DNA of 64,000 bases from Isoetes taiwanensis (lineage: Eukaryota; Streptophyta; Lycopodiopsida; Isoetales; Isoetaceae). The position numbers were made by a program, and so were the translations under genes. Below the pieces are notes generated by a model, which worked only from the letters and a program-made list of their open reading frames with translations, was not told the origin of the DNA and did no database searches. Position 1 is the first letter of the stretch. Each line of letters opens with the position of its first letter. Where the stretch lies: positions 4,261,330 to 4,325,329 of the forward strand of contig JAJEKV010000056.1 of the NCBI GenBank assembly GCA_021234155.1, read 5' to 3'. Of the stretch, positions 45,165 through 57,814 are shown piece by piece.

Positions 45165-45275
45165 TTTGAAAGAATAGAATAGAATAGAATAGTTTTTTTA
45201 ACGTCCACGGAGACCAATAGGTCATGGGACCCATACAATGGGATAGTACAATTATTACTACTAGGATTAAAAAAC
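45165..45275 (-). mobile_element. LINE/SINE 3' end fragment, minus strand
   Basis: On the minus strand: TTTAATCCTAGTAGTAAT, GGGTCCCAT, hairpin GACC-TATT-GGTC (plus-strand 45212-45223), TCCGTGGACGTTA and a tail of TCTAT units (plus strand GAATA repeats 45170-45190). Outer GTCC/GGAC can pair. Same family as 43095-43182. Confidence 0.65.
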
Positions 45276-45360
45276 CCCTGCCTCGAAAAGTAAATGAAAG
45301 TAAGTGAAATTTCATACAGATTCAAAGAGGCATTTGATGTTATTTATTTTGTTGCTTTCA

Positions 45361-45840
45361 GATTTGAAGATGGTATATGTCATTCCCGTTGTAGTGCTCT
45401 GGACAAAAGGCAATTGTTGACAATTTGAAGGTAGCTATAGAACAAGTTTTGATATATTGCAGCACCAAAAAGGGTATGTGTCATGTTTGTGCAATTAAAC
45501 TTACAGTATTAATAAGTAGCAGTATTTATTGTCTTTATTGTCTTTATTCTCTTTGGCAAAATAAAGTTAGATTCCTAGAGTTTGCATTGTTTCTATTTAT
45601 TTTGTTGCATTCAGATTTGAAGTAATGGTACATGTCGTTCACGGTGCAGTGGTCTGGGCAGAAGGCATTTGTTAACAGTTTGAAAGTAGCCAATAAACAA
45701 GTTCTGATAGATTGCTGCACCAAAAAGGATATGTCCTGTTTGTGCAATTAGACTTACAGTATTAATAAGTAGCACTAATTATTGTCTTTATTCTCTTCAT
45801 GCAAAATGAAGTTAGATTCCTAGATTTTGCAATTCAATTT
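45361..45840. repeat. Local tandem duplication, 253-bp unit
   Basis: Copy 1 from 45361 and copy 2 from 45614, both with GATTTGAAG, GGTA(T/C)ATGTC, a TTGATA.ATTGC.GCACCAAAA stretch and TACAGTATTAATAAGTAGCA. About 85-90% alike, so older than the 10-kb duplication. Confidence 0.75.
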
Positions 45841-46477
45841 GGCCATACGAATATGGTATTAGGAGTGTGAGTATACATTGTGTGTGAATATACATAGTGT
45901 GGCCTTATTTTTTATAAGATTTTAATTTTTTTATCAAGGTAATTGTGTTTCAGAGAACTTGATTTTCATAGATATTATATTTGGTGCATCCTTGAAGATA
46001 GTTACTTGCAATCCCTTGCCAACTCCAACAAATGCCATAACTGAGTGCCATGGCTTGCTGTGATGTTGACATGAGAGCCAATTTTGCCATCATGGTTGTA
46101 CTCAGGCTGAGTTACCAAATTTTTTCACATGTACTCAGGCTGAATTGCTACTCAACAAAATGTTTATGGTTCTCTTTCGCAAATAGTTGGTTAAGCATAA
46201 AGTTTGTTTGCATATAGAAGCAATAATGCAGCGGAAATTATAAAGCTGGAAAAACATTCCAAATATTGAAGAAGGATCTGAATACGCAAAAAATTGTGTC
46301 GATCCTAGGCTTGTTTGTTCTGGAGTTTGTGCAGGTTCACATGGCGTGCCACAAACTGGCTCCTTAAGGTGCTTGCTATGCATGCCCTATTGACAAGTCG
46401 CAGGAGATCAGATTGAATCAAACCGTTGCCTTCAAAGCTCAAGCAACTCCTAATAGTACTTCCTCTTTTATTAAGAA

Positions 46478-46640
46478 GAAGAAGAAGAAGATTTTTTAAC
46501 GTCCACGGAAACCCAATCGGGTTACGGCACCAGTACATGAAAGAGGGGTGTAACCCCAAACAAGAGCTCGGGGGCAAAGCCCCATCACAGAAGCCTAAAG
46601 TAGTATATATACATGCTGAGGGCAAGTGCCCAAACTAAAT
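46478..46640 (-). mobile_element. LINE/SINE 3' end fragment with CTT tail, minus strand
   Basis: On the minus strand it ends GGTGCCGTAACCC, loop GATT, GGGTTTCCGTGGACGTTA, then a (CTT)n tail (plus-strand GAA repeats 46480-46492). Hairpin AACCC-GATT-GGGTT (46510-46523) keeps pairing although the bases differ from the GACC/GGTC of other copies. The upstream part holds GGGGCTTTGCCCC, another short hairpin. Confidence 0.6.
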
Positions 46641-47751
46641 GAAAGCTATATTAAGGTGAAGGCTAAATTGAGTTGTTTTTGTAAGACAAATTTAGATGGC
46701 ATAAATTGCACTTTAGAACCATGTCTGCTCTATTTGAGTACCTCAAAGGCAACATTTAAAAAAAGCCATCAAGCTTTATCAGACTTTTTTCATTGGACTT
46801 ATGTCAAAGCATGGTCTTCAAGTAAACTAAAGGCATTGTTCTTTACTTCTACTTTCTTATCAGATGCACAAAAGGAAAAAAAAAAAAAAAGTACTCAAAA
46901 CCCATGTACAAATAATGCTAGACACCTATACAAACACATCAAATCCAACCCCCACTCTCCCTCAAGAAAAAAAGGAAAAAAGAAAAAACTAAAATGAAGA
47001 CATCACTCAACATCTAATACGTCTAATTCCTTAAATAAAAGTAAAGAACAAACATAGGCAATTACTAAGCATCCCTTTCAAATGTCTTAAGGTCTGATAG
47101 ACTTGAAGGCTATAAAATTGTGCAAGACCTTATTAAATTTATCTCTAGTTTGGAGCATTATGCATTAAAGAATATGCAAACATACCCTCGAGGCACCGGA
47201 TGGAAACCCTCTGTGCGCAGCACCTTGTTTTCTTTTCCTTTTTTGAAGGATGATAATTTATTATCATGAAGAAAATCAAGATGCATACAAAGGGTCTGTG
47301 ACATAGGACTCAACATCTAGAGGACGGAGTAATCCTCTAAGCAAAACCACCCATAAACAGTGTGTAATCAATCTCATTGTGCAATTTTAAGGTATTTAAT
47401 AGCCTCATCAATATCAACATATTCTACCACATCTAGATGATCATCAATAGACATCATATTATCATACCACTAAAGACTATGAGGTGGGATAGCCTCATAA
47501 GATGATATAACAGACTTTTTTTCTAGTTGCCTTCTTCCAATTGACATGTTTCCATGATTCTTTAGAGCACTCAAGGTTAGGACCATTAGCCATAACAATC
47601 CCAAAAGCATAAGAAGAAGAAACATCAACATGAAGAGTAGATAGAACAATAGGTGCAGCTGATGGTGCTAAATGAGACACCATCAGAGGCAAAAGGTGAA
47701 GGTTGAACAGAAGCTTGAGATGCACGAGAGCCTCGACGGAAGCCATCGAAG
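46641..47751. other. No recognised gene
   Basis: AT-rich DNA with small ORFs (46626-46997 plus, 47495-47746 minus). The minus-strand frame ends ESWKHVNWKKATRKKVCYII and is not recognised. The next 3 kb are a copied block from 12.6 kb whose left edge is at 47752. Confidence 0.45.
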
Positions 47752-47856
47752 GTCGCCTTCCCGAGACACCAGCATAAATGGGTAGAAGCGACTACTCATA
47801 AACGTCTAGACGGTTTTGCCCAGTTGGCTAAGGGAATGTCGGTTAGGAACGTTACA
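47752..47856 (+). repeat. Truncated TRIM LTR at the left edge of block D
   Basis: Matches 12606-12710, the last 105 bp of the TRIM right LTR, ending GTTACA and followed by ATGAGGGATG as in copy C. The missing first 40 bp mark the breakpoint of the block duplication inside the LTR. Confidence 0.85.
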
Positions 47857-48660
47857 ATGAGGGATGAGGTCGCATACATACTTACGCTAGAAACCATCGA
47901 ACCCAACAACGAGAGTAAGAAGGAAGATGCTACTTCTAAACAATTGCCTCGGCCGATTGCTAAGCTAATCAAGAAGTCCCAGAATATATCTCTGGATGAA
48001 ATTTGAGAGCTTTTGCTCTATAACGACGTAGAGTGTGAAATCACTATGTTCTATGATATATCTCCGGATGAAATTCGAGAGCTTTTGCCCTATAGAGGCA
48101 TAGAGTGTGAAATCACTATGAGCTTTTGCCCTATAGAGGCATAGAGCGTGAAATCACTCTTACACCAGATATAGAGCCAACCAACAAAGCTCTTTATAAA
48201 ATGACCACTCCGCTAGCAGCGAGCTCAAGAAGCAGCTTGTAGGAGTTGCTCGACTTGGGGATTCATTCGGCAGGATGGAAGTTGGAAGATGTATATCAAC
48301 CATTGACGGCTCAACAAGCAGATAACGTAATGGATCAGCTCCAACGAGCAAGATTCTCTTCCAAAATGGACTTAAGGTCGGGCTATCATCAAGTAAGGAT
48401 CAAGGAGGAAGATATTCATAAGACCGCTTCAGAACGAGGTATGGGCACTGCGAGTTCACAGTAATGCACCTTTATAAATCGAATGCTCCAATGACTTTTA
48501 TACGCTTGATAAACGACACCTTCAAAGATTCGTAGACGAGTTCGTCATCAATTTTTTTCTTCGACGACATCGTGATTGATAGCAAATCAATGGAGGAGGA
48601 TGCAGTCCATGTGAGGAGAGTCTTGGAGAAGTTAAGACGGCTCCACTTGTTTGGCAAGCT
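47857..48660 (+). pseudogene. Ty3/gypsy reverse transcriptase relic, copy D
   Basis: Same relic as 12716-13530, about 98-99% identical. It keeps [18 protein letters not shown] where copy C has RLGYHQV, so this copy preserves the usual S of the DLRSGYHQ motif. The FFDDIVIDSK remnant is present at about 48560-48590. Stops as in copy C. Confidence 0.75.
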
Positions 48661-49781
48661 TTGAAGTGTCATTTTGCAATACCATCTCCACTTTGATAAG
48701 AAAATTTGACAAGAAGATAGAAGAAGCCATCTCCTCTAGCACGGAGTTCAAGCACATATGGGCTAGTCTTTGTAATTCTCAACATTTTGTTAACTCCTTT
48801 GTAAAGATGAATAATAGTTGCAAGCACTACCTAAAGAGTCTATCGAGTCTATGATCCAACTTGATACATGATGTTATTCAATAACTGCCTTTTTGTGTGC
48901 ATCTTATATCTGAGGATTATTTGTCAGAGGAAGAAGAATTGATTGGTTGATATACAAGTTGACTTGTAGATTGGAGACGCATTTGTTATACGATAGGTTT
49001 AAGAAGGATGAAGGGTTCAAAGTGGATAGGAAACAAGAGCACATTGTTGAAACATCAATCATAGGTGCAAGAGTCATTCCAGACGAGGCTATGAGATGGT
49101 TGGACTTCAAGGCTGGTGGGGCAGAAGTATGGAGTCAAAATATGGATGCATAGGCCGAGGATAGAGAAGTTGTGCCTTACCTAGTGGATGTTGCCCATGA
49201 GCATTGATGTTCTTGTGATTGTCCATGGGGCATGAAAAGCAACATGTGCAAGCACCAAGTGAAAGTGATTCAAATGATGGCCAATTACAAGGAAGATGAC
49301 ATTAATGTGTAGAACTCTATATGGCTCTCAAGCTGGCAGTTTAGAGAACTTGAGGTCTTTTGGAGAGGCATATAATGATGATCCTATTGATACCATTGCC
49401 CTTGCTAGTGAGGATGACATTGGGGGTGACACATTGGTGGCTGATGACATTGATGAGGAGGAAAATGTTCCTAGGTCAGCAAATCCGAACTTGCAAGCTA
49501 CCATTCATCACACTATTTTCTATATTGCCTCTACCATATCTACTAGCCCTCAATTGGCATTGCAGGCTGACTTCCTGCTACGTGAAGTCAGTTTGAAGTT
49601 GGAGAGGTTAAGCAGTAGCACGCTAACCATGGAATCTATCCCAAGTCTACAAGTGGTAGAGGACTTCAATGGCAAAACATTGGCTAGACCAGTTCCATTT
49701 GTGGAGGGTATCAAAAAGAGGAAGAAGACTGTTGGTGTTAGTGTGTTCTCAGGGGAATGTGAAGGGCACATTCAAGAGTGA
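48661..49781 (+). pseudogene. MULE-type transposase relic with SWIM finger, copy D
   Basis: Copy of 13531-14646. Frames 48947-49153 and 49296-49781 (161 residues) are kept, with CSCDCPWGMKSNMCKHQVKV between them after the same TGA. A deletion of about 17 bp near 48925 removes part of the YLSKHALRG segment. The acidic 161-residue frame differs at one residue (FNG for FND). Confidence 0.6.
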
Positions 49782-49829
49782 TATGGATTTGTCAAGTGTT
49801 AATTATGACATTGTCCTTTGTGGTTAATC

Positions 49830-50204
49830 ATGATATTGGGCCTTTGTGGTTAGGATTTGTTCTAGATTTTTACACAAGTTAGTTATTTAATGGTTAATCT
49901 AGACATTGGTTAATCAGGACATGGTTAATCTAGACATTGGTCCTAAGTGGTTATTCAGGACATTAGGCCCTTTATGGTTAATCGGGACATTGGCCCTAAG
50001 TGGTTAATCAGGACATTGGCCCTAAGTGGTTAATCAGGACATAGTCCTTTATGCTTAGTCAGGACATAGGCCCTATGTGGTTAATCAGGACATAGTCCTT
50101 TATGGTTAATCAGGATATTGGCCCTAAGTGGTTAGTCAGGACATTGGTCGAGTAGTTAATCAGGACATTGGCCCTGAGTCGTTAATCAGGACATAGGCCC
50201 TATG
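49830..50204 (+). repeat. 26-bp tandem repeat, copy D
   Basis: Same array as 14690-15075, with similar unit number and a few substitutions and short deletions. Confidence 0.85.
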
Positions 50205-50780
<576 letters not shown>

Positions 50781-50782
50781 CA

Positions 50783-51155
50783 TGGCATTTACCTTCGTTT
50801 CACAGAATAGAAGGTAAATGAAGTTCTAGAACTACGGAGGTAGTTGGTTAGTTAGTTAGTTAGTTTGTCCTCCCCTATTTATCTTCTTTCACGTTCCTTC
50901 GTTCTTCATCAGCTCCTCATTTTAGCATCTCCTTCTTAGGGTTTGGTCCCAGCGCTTCTGGTTGCCGATTGTGGTCTGCTAAGTTTGAGTTTTTCAGTGT
51001 TATCCACCACGTTTCCTTAGTTTTTCATCCGCACCCACCAAGCTTTTCGCTTTGGAGGCTACGGCTATGCAAAAGTACAACTATGCAACAATTCTTACTT
51101 AACGGAGTTCTTTAGTGCTCATGATCCGGGTCTGCAAAACATTTTGTGTTTAGCA
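50783..51155 (+). repeat. Left terminal repeat of the insertion
   Basis: 373 bp. Starts with a stem-loop in which CATTTACCTTC pairs with GAAGGTAAATG, followed by the palindrome AGTTCTAGAACT. CCTATTTATC could act as a TATA-like element. Partner at 58706-59064. Confidence 0.6.
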
Positions 51156-51395
51156 CCACAGCCCACAGGGTTTTTTCTTTTTTTTCGATATTTGGGTTTC
51201 GGTTCTCTGTGCAAAGATCCTTATCAGAGCTTTTTTCCCTTTCTTGCTGTGCTTATTGAGCTTTTCCTTTGTTTTTTCCCTGTTGTGCTGCTTCAGACTT
51301 TCTTCTTCCTTACTTAAACTTCGTTATTTTAGCCTCTAGTGCATGCTGCTACTGTCTATGGCTCCAAGAGTTAATCCTAGGTTAAGGAGAAGCAC

Positions 51396-51829
51396 GTGGA
51401 GAATTCAGAGCAAGTTCCAGCATGGATTAAAGCCATGGAAAACAGGTTGGAGGCTAAGACAAAAGATTTGAATGGCTCTAAGGCTAGAATCATTGCAGCT
51501 TTGGAATCCAAGATTTCTTCTCTGCAAGAAGAGATTCAACGAAAGAGCAAGAAATCGAGAGCCCCTGTCCTGAAATATCATGAGAATATTAAACAATTTG
51601 ATTTCTTGACGTGTTTGAGGATTTGGAACGCCATTTGCAGTTGCACATGCTCTTGGATGCAACAACCAAGGCCATTATTGATAAAAGTAATTCCTTAATT
51701 TCTAACAGAAAAAGTTTGATCTGTATCACAGATAGAGAAGGTTCAAGAGTTGCAAGGTTCTATGAAATGGACGGTTTAACCCTTTCTGATGTAGAAAATC
51801 GCTCTGAAGTGCGGGTTCTATCCTTTTAA
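51396..51829 (+). pseudogene. Coiled-coil ORF inside the insertion, one frameshift
   Basis: Frame 51396-51600 reads ENSEQVPAWIKAMENRLEAK, then a heptad-like ARIIAALESKISSLQEEIQR and a KYHENIKQFD end. A shift near 51605 continues in frame 51611-51829 with FEDLERHLQLHMLLDATTKA and ends EVRVLSF. The N-terminal coiled coil is of the kind seen at the start of some retroelement Gag proteins, but no capsid or zinc-knuckle motif follows. Not assigned to a family. Confidence 0.35.
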
Positions 51830-52915
51830 GAGCTTTGCTTTGGTCTCTGATTTGTGGTGAGTCCGTTAAAAAACCATTATGCTGTGTCAGTTTTTAAGAC
51901 TATAAATTTCTGTTAAGTTTAAGTTGGGTTGCCTTCTGGCTATTCTGGAGAAAGCAGAGCTTCATAGGAAGTTTTAAGAATTGATTGGTTTTGCCAAGAT
52001 TGTAATAATATGGCTTCTCTATGTATGATTTTGCTGTCATAATTTACTGGTCTGTGTCCACCCTGGCTGCTGGGATGGTTACCTGTGCTCAACCCTGACC
52101 TCTGATAATTATGTGATCCCTGGTTATGCATTTGTGACTACCTCATTCTGCAACAAAGGCCAGTCAGTTTCAGTATTATCTTATGGAATCAACCTTTTCA
52201 TAATTCAATCGTTTTACCGGTGTATTCTTTTCCGGAATCAATCCTGCCTGCCTGTGTTACCTGTTGTGCTTTTCTTCTGTTGTGTTGGTCATCGAAAGAT
52301 TCCTTCTCCCTGTCAAAAGATTTGCGTAGGGCGCCCTAAGGGTAGCCGTAGCCTGAACCATGCCACGTTTTTAGAGATACAGATATTTCCCCTCTTTTTT
52401 TTTACTGCTTGGTCGTTGCCTTATATAAGTAATAAAGGCCCTGGGATTTCGTTTTGAGGCATAACCCATGTATCGGACTAGCTCTATAGTTTCGTGTGCT
52501 CATAATAACAATAGTATTTTATAAAATAATAAAATTTTATTTCACTAAGATATATTAAGTTGTAACTTGTTAATTTCTGGCATAAATATTTTGGTTAATT
52601 TTAACACCAAGTTTGATGTAACACTTGGGGTCGCTGTTACAAGTCAGAAAAGCCCTTATCCATTGTCTTATTGCTCCTAGTCTTGCTGACTGTTTGTCTG
52701 GCCTGATCGTTCTTGCCTTGTTGCCCTTGCACTTTGCCATGGCTTCTAAAAGTGTTATTAAGGTAGTTATAGTGGCAAGGCTTGTTTGGAAGGTTCAAAT
52801 GATAATTAAGAAATTGGGCTATTTTAAGTGATAATTTGTTGTTTTTGGCTCGAATGTTGGGTTCACATGGACAGTAAGGTTGCGAGGATACCAACACAAT
52901 GATCGTTTTTCCACC
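51830..52915. other. Interior of the insertion, no recognised gene
   Basis: Small frames only (52113-52457, 52625-52831) without a domain. Sequence is T-rich on the plus strand with UTR-like character. The copia target duplication begins at 52916. Confidence 0.45.
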
Positions 52916-52920
52916 TTGAC

Positions 52921-53578
52921 TGTTGAATTTAGGTTGGTTCATCACACATTCTGAGCTCAGAGCAATACATCAACTTGTGCATATAATGTACAGTAGAGTT
53001 ATAGGCTATTGATCACAGGTTACAGGTTACCTAGCCCTAATGTATAGCCCAGGGCAAACGTTACACCATTGAACCTATAAAGACATTTAAAGATATGGTC
53101 TTTGTTTCATAAGGTTAATGGTTGTATATATATCCCATATTAAACATGTATTCGGCCCAATATCGTGGAGGGAAACTCCATATGAATAGGAGCTCGGTTA
53201 GGCGGCCGATTCCAGTGCCATAACCGCCGAATCAGAGCCTATAAGAGATTGCATAGGCCGGCTTATTGATTGAGCTGGTCTGGGGATTTAACTAAGGAGG
53301 AATCTCTGATTGAATTGTTGCTCGAAGGTTGTTTCGTGAACGGGTCAAATATGCTACAGTAAATAAGTCAATCTCTTTTCTACAGTGTTTATTTGCTACA
53401 GTATTCCTAAGGTTCTCATTAACATCCTAAGGTTCTTATTGACATATTTAAAGAATAGCATAAACAATGATTATGATTTGATCATTGTTTTTGAGTTAAG
53501 ATCATTGTCTTGGTGGTATTCATAAATTCATCAAGCAATATTAGGAAATAGATTGAAGTGTATTGTCTATTTCTAACA
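52921..53578 (+). repeat. Copia left LTR
   Basis: 658 bp, TGTTGAAT...CTAACA. TATATAT at about 53125-53133 is a likely TATA box. Confidence 0.95.
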
Positions 53579-53591
53579 TTGGTATCAGAGC
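53579..53591 (+). promoter_or_regulatory. Copia primer-binding site
   Basis: TTGGTATCAGAGC directly after the left LTR, matching initiator tRNA-Met. Confidence 0.9.
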
Positions 53592-53631
53592 AAGTACCAG
53601 GTTCTAAACACATTAAAGGAAGTTGTACATC

Positions 53632-54340
53632 ATGTCAAGCCGTTTTGGAGCCAGTTTACTTAGCACTGTAGAGGTTTATAAGGGAGGATCTGGTTTCCAG
53701 GTATGGAAAGATGCAGTCAAGCACATCCTGGAAGTGGAAGACCTCTGGGATCTTGTAGATCCAGATGGTGTCACTAATGTTGACTTCAATACTCTCACAA
53801 GGTCAGTATCTGAAGGTTCAGTTAATATGAGACAAAATGCAGGTGCAGTGCCACCAAATGCAGAAGGTGTGGCAGGGAGCAGTCTTGTAAGGACTGGGAG
53901 GTCTTTGTATTCAAGAATCAAAGAAGCTCAGGGGATCATTACATGCAAGGTAAGCCCTACTATTAGGCTTAAGCTTAGAAACATGAATCCAAGGCAAATG
54001 TGGTCTTACCTCTTGAAACATTTTGAGGAAAAAACTTCCTCTCAAATTGATCTGTTAGAAACAGAGTTAAGAAACTTAAAACTAAAGGAAGAGGGAGATG
54101 TCTCAGATTTCTTCAACACCTTTGACAATATTGTTGCTGATTTGGCTGGGGCAGGGGTAAACATCTCTGAAAGAAGTCAAGTCCTACAAATCTCTAGGGC
54201 AGTAAGTGACAATGAAGAAACATGAGTAAGACGAGGGAAGAAGCTGAGAACACTTTGAGAACAGAATATGAGCAGAAGAAAATTATGAGAGAAGGGGAGG
54301 AACCCTCTGAAATATTCTTTGCTGGCAGAAAGAATCAAAT
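53632..54340 (+). pseudogene. gag: Copia Gag
   Basis: The first ATG after the PBS (53632) opens a frame starting MSSRFGASLLSTVEVYKGGS and continuing to 54225, with the UBN2-type pieces FQVWKDAVKHILEVEDLWDL, LKLRNMNPRQMWSYLLKHFE and SSQIDLLETELRNLKL. Gag forms the particle that packages the element RNA. After SDNEE the frame stops. The next natural piece (RTEYEQKKIMREGEEPSEIF) is in another frame at 54222-54330, and the CCHC knuckles in a third. A stretch normally lying between ISRA and RTEYEQ is partly missing, so there is a real deletion as well as shifts. Confidence 0.8.
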
Positions 54341-55672
54341 TGCTACAATTGCAATGAGCCTGGCCATTTTAAAAATGAGTGCCCCAAAAATAAAAAAGAC
54401 TTCAATTGTTATACTTGTGGTGGTAAAGGACATGTTGCAGCAAAATGTCCAACTCCAAAGGACTATGGCAGAGGAAAGAATAAAGGATTCACAAGTAGAG
54501 GAGGAAAATCAAGCTCAGGGAGAGGTCGAGGTAAGAAACCAGCTGGCACTTTTGTGGCCAAGGAGCAAGAAGAAAAGGAAAAGTCTGATGATGATGAAGA
54601 TGATGAGGTAAGATGTGCATTTACTGTTGTTGAGAAAAATCAGCATGCTAATAAATCTGAAACTCTTGTAGTTGATAGTGGAGCTGAAAGATCAGTAGTC
54701 CAATCTACTGATCTGCTAAAAAATGTTTCAAAATCACATTCTAGAAGAATACAAGTTGGAAATGGAGATGTACAAGAAATAGAAGGAAGAGGACTTCTGC
54801 AGCTCATAGATCTTGATGGGAACATAGTAGATGTTGAAAATGTTTTGTGTGTTCCTACAATTATAAAAAATCTGATTTCTGTAAGCCAGTTAGTGGATTT
54901 AGGCTACAAAGTCAATTTTGACTCAAAAGGTTGTAACATCTATCTTGACAATATATTGAAGTTTCATGCAAACCGTGTTGGAAATTTGTTTCAAATGGAA
55001 GCTATTGGTCATGATAGTATAAACATCATAAATGTTCCAGAATTTGAACTTTGGCATGACAGGTTGGCTCATACACATTGCAACAATTTGAAGTACTTAG
55101 CCAAAAAGGGTTGGCTCAAGTGCAAAGATATTAAATCTGAAAATTTCAAGTGTGAGGGATGTATTCTTGGGAAAACAAACAGGCTGCCATTCAAACACTC
55201 TAAAACAAGAGCAAGTGATGTTCTTGAACTTGTACATACTGATCTATGTGGGCCATTGAATGTGAGAGGAAGAACAAATAAAAGATACTTCATATCTTTT
55301 ATTGATGATTTCAGCAGAAAATGCAAAGTCTATTGCTTAGAAAGGAAGTCTCAGGCATTAAATGCGTTTAAGCAATATGTCACTGAAATGGAAAGAGAAT
55401 CAGGAAGAAAATTGAAGTGCATCAGATCTGACAGAGGAGGAGAATATTTGTCAGCCAAATTTAGACTATTTTGCATTGCTCATGGCATTAAAAGGCAACT
55501 AACCTGCAGGTACACACCTCAACAAAATGGAGTAGCTGAAAGGAAGAACAGGACCATTATGGATGCTGTGAGATCTATGATCAAGAAGAGTGGCCTGCCA
55601 AACTATTTGTGGGAAGAGGCCTTGAAGACAGCAATTATGATTCAAAATAAAACTTCCTTCATCGAGCATTAA
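54329..55672 (+). pseudogene. pol: Copia CCHC knuckles, protease and integrase
   Basis: In one frame: two zinc knuckles CYNCNEPGHFKNEC (54341-) and CYTCGGKGHVAAKC (54407-), which bind RNA; a basic Gly/Arg/Ser linker and an acidic DDDEDDE run; aspartic protease motif VVDSGAE; the GAG-pre-integrase segment ELWHDRLAHTHCNNLKYL with later C..C; integrase HTDLCGP, FIDDFSRK, SDRGGEY and NGVAERKNR (the DDE triad region). The frame stops at 55672 after NKTS because of a 1-base shift near 55655, in what should run into the next ORF. The zinc knuckles lie in this frame but upstream of the first start codon, so a fused Gag-Pol is expected. Confidence 0.85.
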
Positions 55673-55715
55673 AGGTAATGTACCTGATCTCTTATGGTCT
55701 AATAGTAATGATGGC

Positions 55716-57728
55716 ATGAACTATGATATGTTTAAAACATATGGTTGCATAGCTTATGCTCATGTCCCTAAAGAATTGAGGAAGAAGTTAGATGATAAAG
55801 CAAATATTGGATTTCTCGTGGGCTATGATGAGGAGTCAAAGGGCTACAGAATATATGTGCCAGAAAAGAAGAGCATAATTGTCAGCAGGGATGTAATATT
55901 CAATGAACAAGTGGTGTATAAGGATAGATATAAAAAAGGGACTGTCTTGAATGACAAGGTTAAAGTTGCTAAAAAAGATCAGCAGAATGTTGACATAGAT
56001 TCAGACCAAGAGGATGAGGATTCAATAGCAGGAACACATGCAAACAATGAGGTCAGGGAGCCAACAAATATTGAAGATCAACACACACCACCAAGTACAG
56101 TAGTCAAAAGGAAAACACAGGCAGAAAGACTTTTGGAAGGCTTACCAGAAAACATAGAGGAATATGGAAGAAATAATTTGGGCAGGAGCAGGAGAATTGA
56201 AAAGCAACATGTGGAACATGAACAAATAATGGCCATTCTTGAAAATATTACAATTCCCCAGTCTTATGAAGAGGCAATGGAATGTGCAGATAAAGAGCAA
56301 TGGCACAAAGCCATGAATGATGAGCTGGAGTCATTTCAGAAAACACAAACGTATGAGATAGTAGATTATCCAATAAAGGAAAATGTTATAGGATGCAAAT
56401 GGCTTTTCAAAATAAAGGAAAATGCAGATGGGAGCAGGAAGTACAAGGCAAGGCTTGTGGCAAAAGGATATACACAAAGACACGGACTAGATTTTGATGA
56501 AACATACTCCCCTATTGTGAAATTGACTAGTATTAGAACATTGCTTGCTGTTGCAAATGCTCAAGACCTTGAACTACATCACATGGATGTTAAAACTGCT
56601 TTCCTAAATGCCAAATTGGAGGAAAAAGTATTCATGCAACAAGCACCAGGTTATGAGCAACAAGGAAATAAAGTTTGGAGACTCAACAGGGCAGTGTACG
56701 GTTTGAAACAATCTCCTAGGGAGTGGTACACATGTATGGACAATTTTCTTAAGGAACAAGGATTTGAAAAATTCCAAAATGATGGCAATCTTTATAGGTA
56801 TAAGCAAGCAAGTAATTTTTGCATCATAGCTTTATATGTCGATGATTGCATTATGGCAGCTAATCATATAAGTGCACTGAATCATTGCAAAGAGATTTTA
56901 AGTTCAAGATTTGAGATGTCAGACGTAGGGGAGCTAAGACATTTTCTGGGTATTGAAGTATGTAGAAACAGAGATCAAAAGATTCTGAAATTGCAGCAAT
57001 GCAAGCACATAGAAAATATGCTCAAAAGGTTTAACCTTGTTGATGCACATCCAGCAAAAACTCCTGTGGTTCCAGGGCACAGACTGACAGAAGATAAGCC
57101 ACTTACTGAAAAGGATGTAAAAGAAATGGAAAATGTTCCATATAGATCATTAATTGGGTGTTTGTTATACCTGGCAAACAACACAAGACCAGACATTTCT
57201 TATATTGTAAATATCTTGAGCAGGAGGTGTCATAATCCAACCAAAGATCACTGGACTGCAGGCAAAAGAGTTCTAAAATACCTTAAGGGGACCAAATCAC
57301 ATGGAATATCATTCAATTCTGAAAATCTACAGCTATGTGCATACAGTGATGCAGATTGGGGAGGGGATCTGTCAAACAGGAAGTCCACTTCAGGATTTGT
57401 TGTATTCTTAGGTGGTGGTGCTATAACTTGGAAAAGCAAAAAGCAAAATGCTATTGCCATGTCCTCAGCAGAAGCTGAGTATACAGCCTCATCCTTAGTT
57501 GCTAAAGAGATATGCTGGCTAAGAAGATTACTGGATGAATTGGAGTACAAACAAACAAGTCCAACTCAGATTTTTACTGATAGTCAAAGCTGCATTGCTA
57601 TTGTGAAAAATCCTGTGCATCATGACAGAACCAAGCACATTGAACTGAACATACACTTTATTCGTGACTTGGCTTGCAAACAATACATTGAAATGGTATA
57701 TGTGAATACCGCCAAACAAAGTTGTTGA
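55716..57728 (+). pseudogene. pol: Copia integrase end, reverse transcriptase and RNase H
   Basis: 670 residues open. Starts in the C-terminal integrase region (KTYGCIAYAHVPKELRKKLD). Reverse transcriptase: WHKAMNDELESFQKTQTYEI near residue 195, YSPIVKLTSIRTLLAVANAQ, HHMDVKTAFLNAKLEEKVFM, YGLKQSPREWY, and the catalytic YVDD at residues 374-377. RNase H: YSDADWGGDLSNRKSTSGFV, ITWKSKKQNAIAMSSAEAEY, FTDSQSCIAI and NPVHHDRTKHIELN. All catalytic motifs look intact. The natural C-terminus (VVDIFTKAL) lies out of frame after 57715 because of a small indel. Together with the break at 55655 this leaves the element inactive as written, unless the shifts are assembly errors. Confidence 0.9.
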
Positions 57729-57814
57729 TATCTTCACAAAGGCACTCACTGAAGTTAAATTCAAACAGTTCAAATTAGACATGCAGGTCACAGAATAGTG
57801 TGATGAAGGAGGAA

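Noticed and set aside
54222-54611. ORF of 129 residues as a separate copia gene
   Set aside because: Only its first third matches Gag; the rest is an out-of-frame reading of the zinc-knuckle region.
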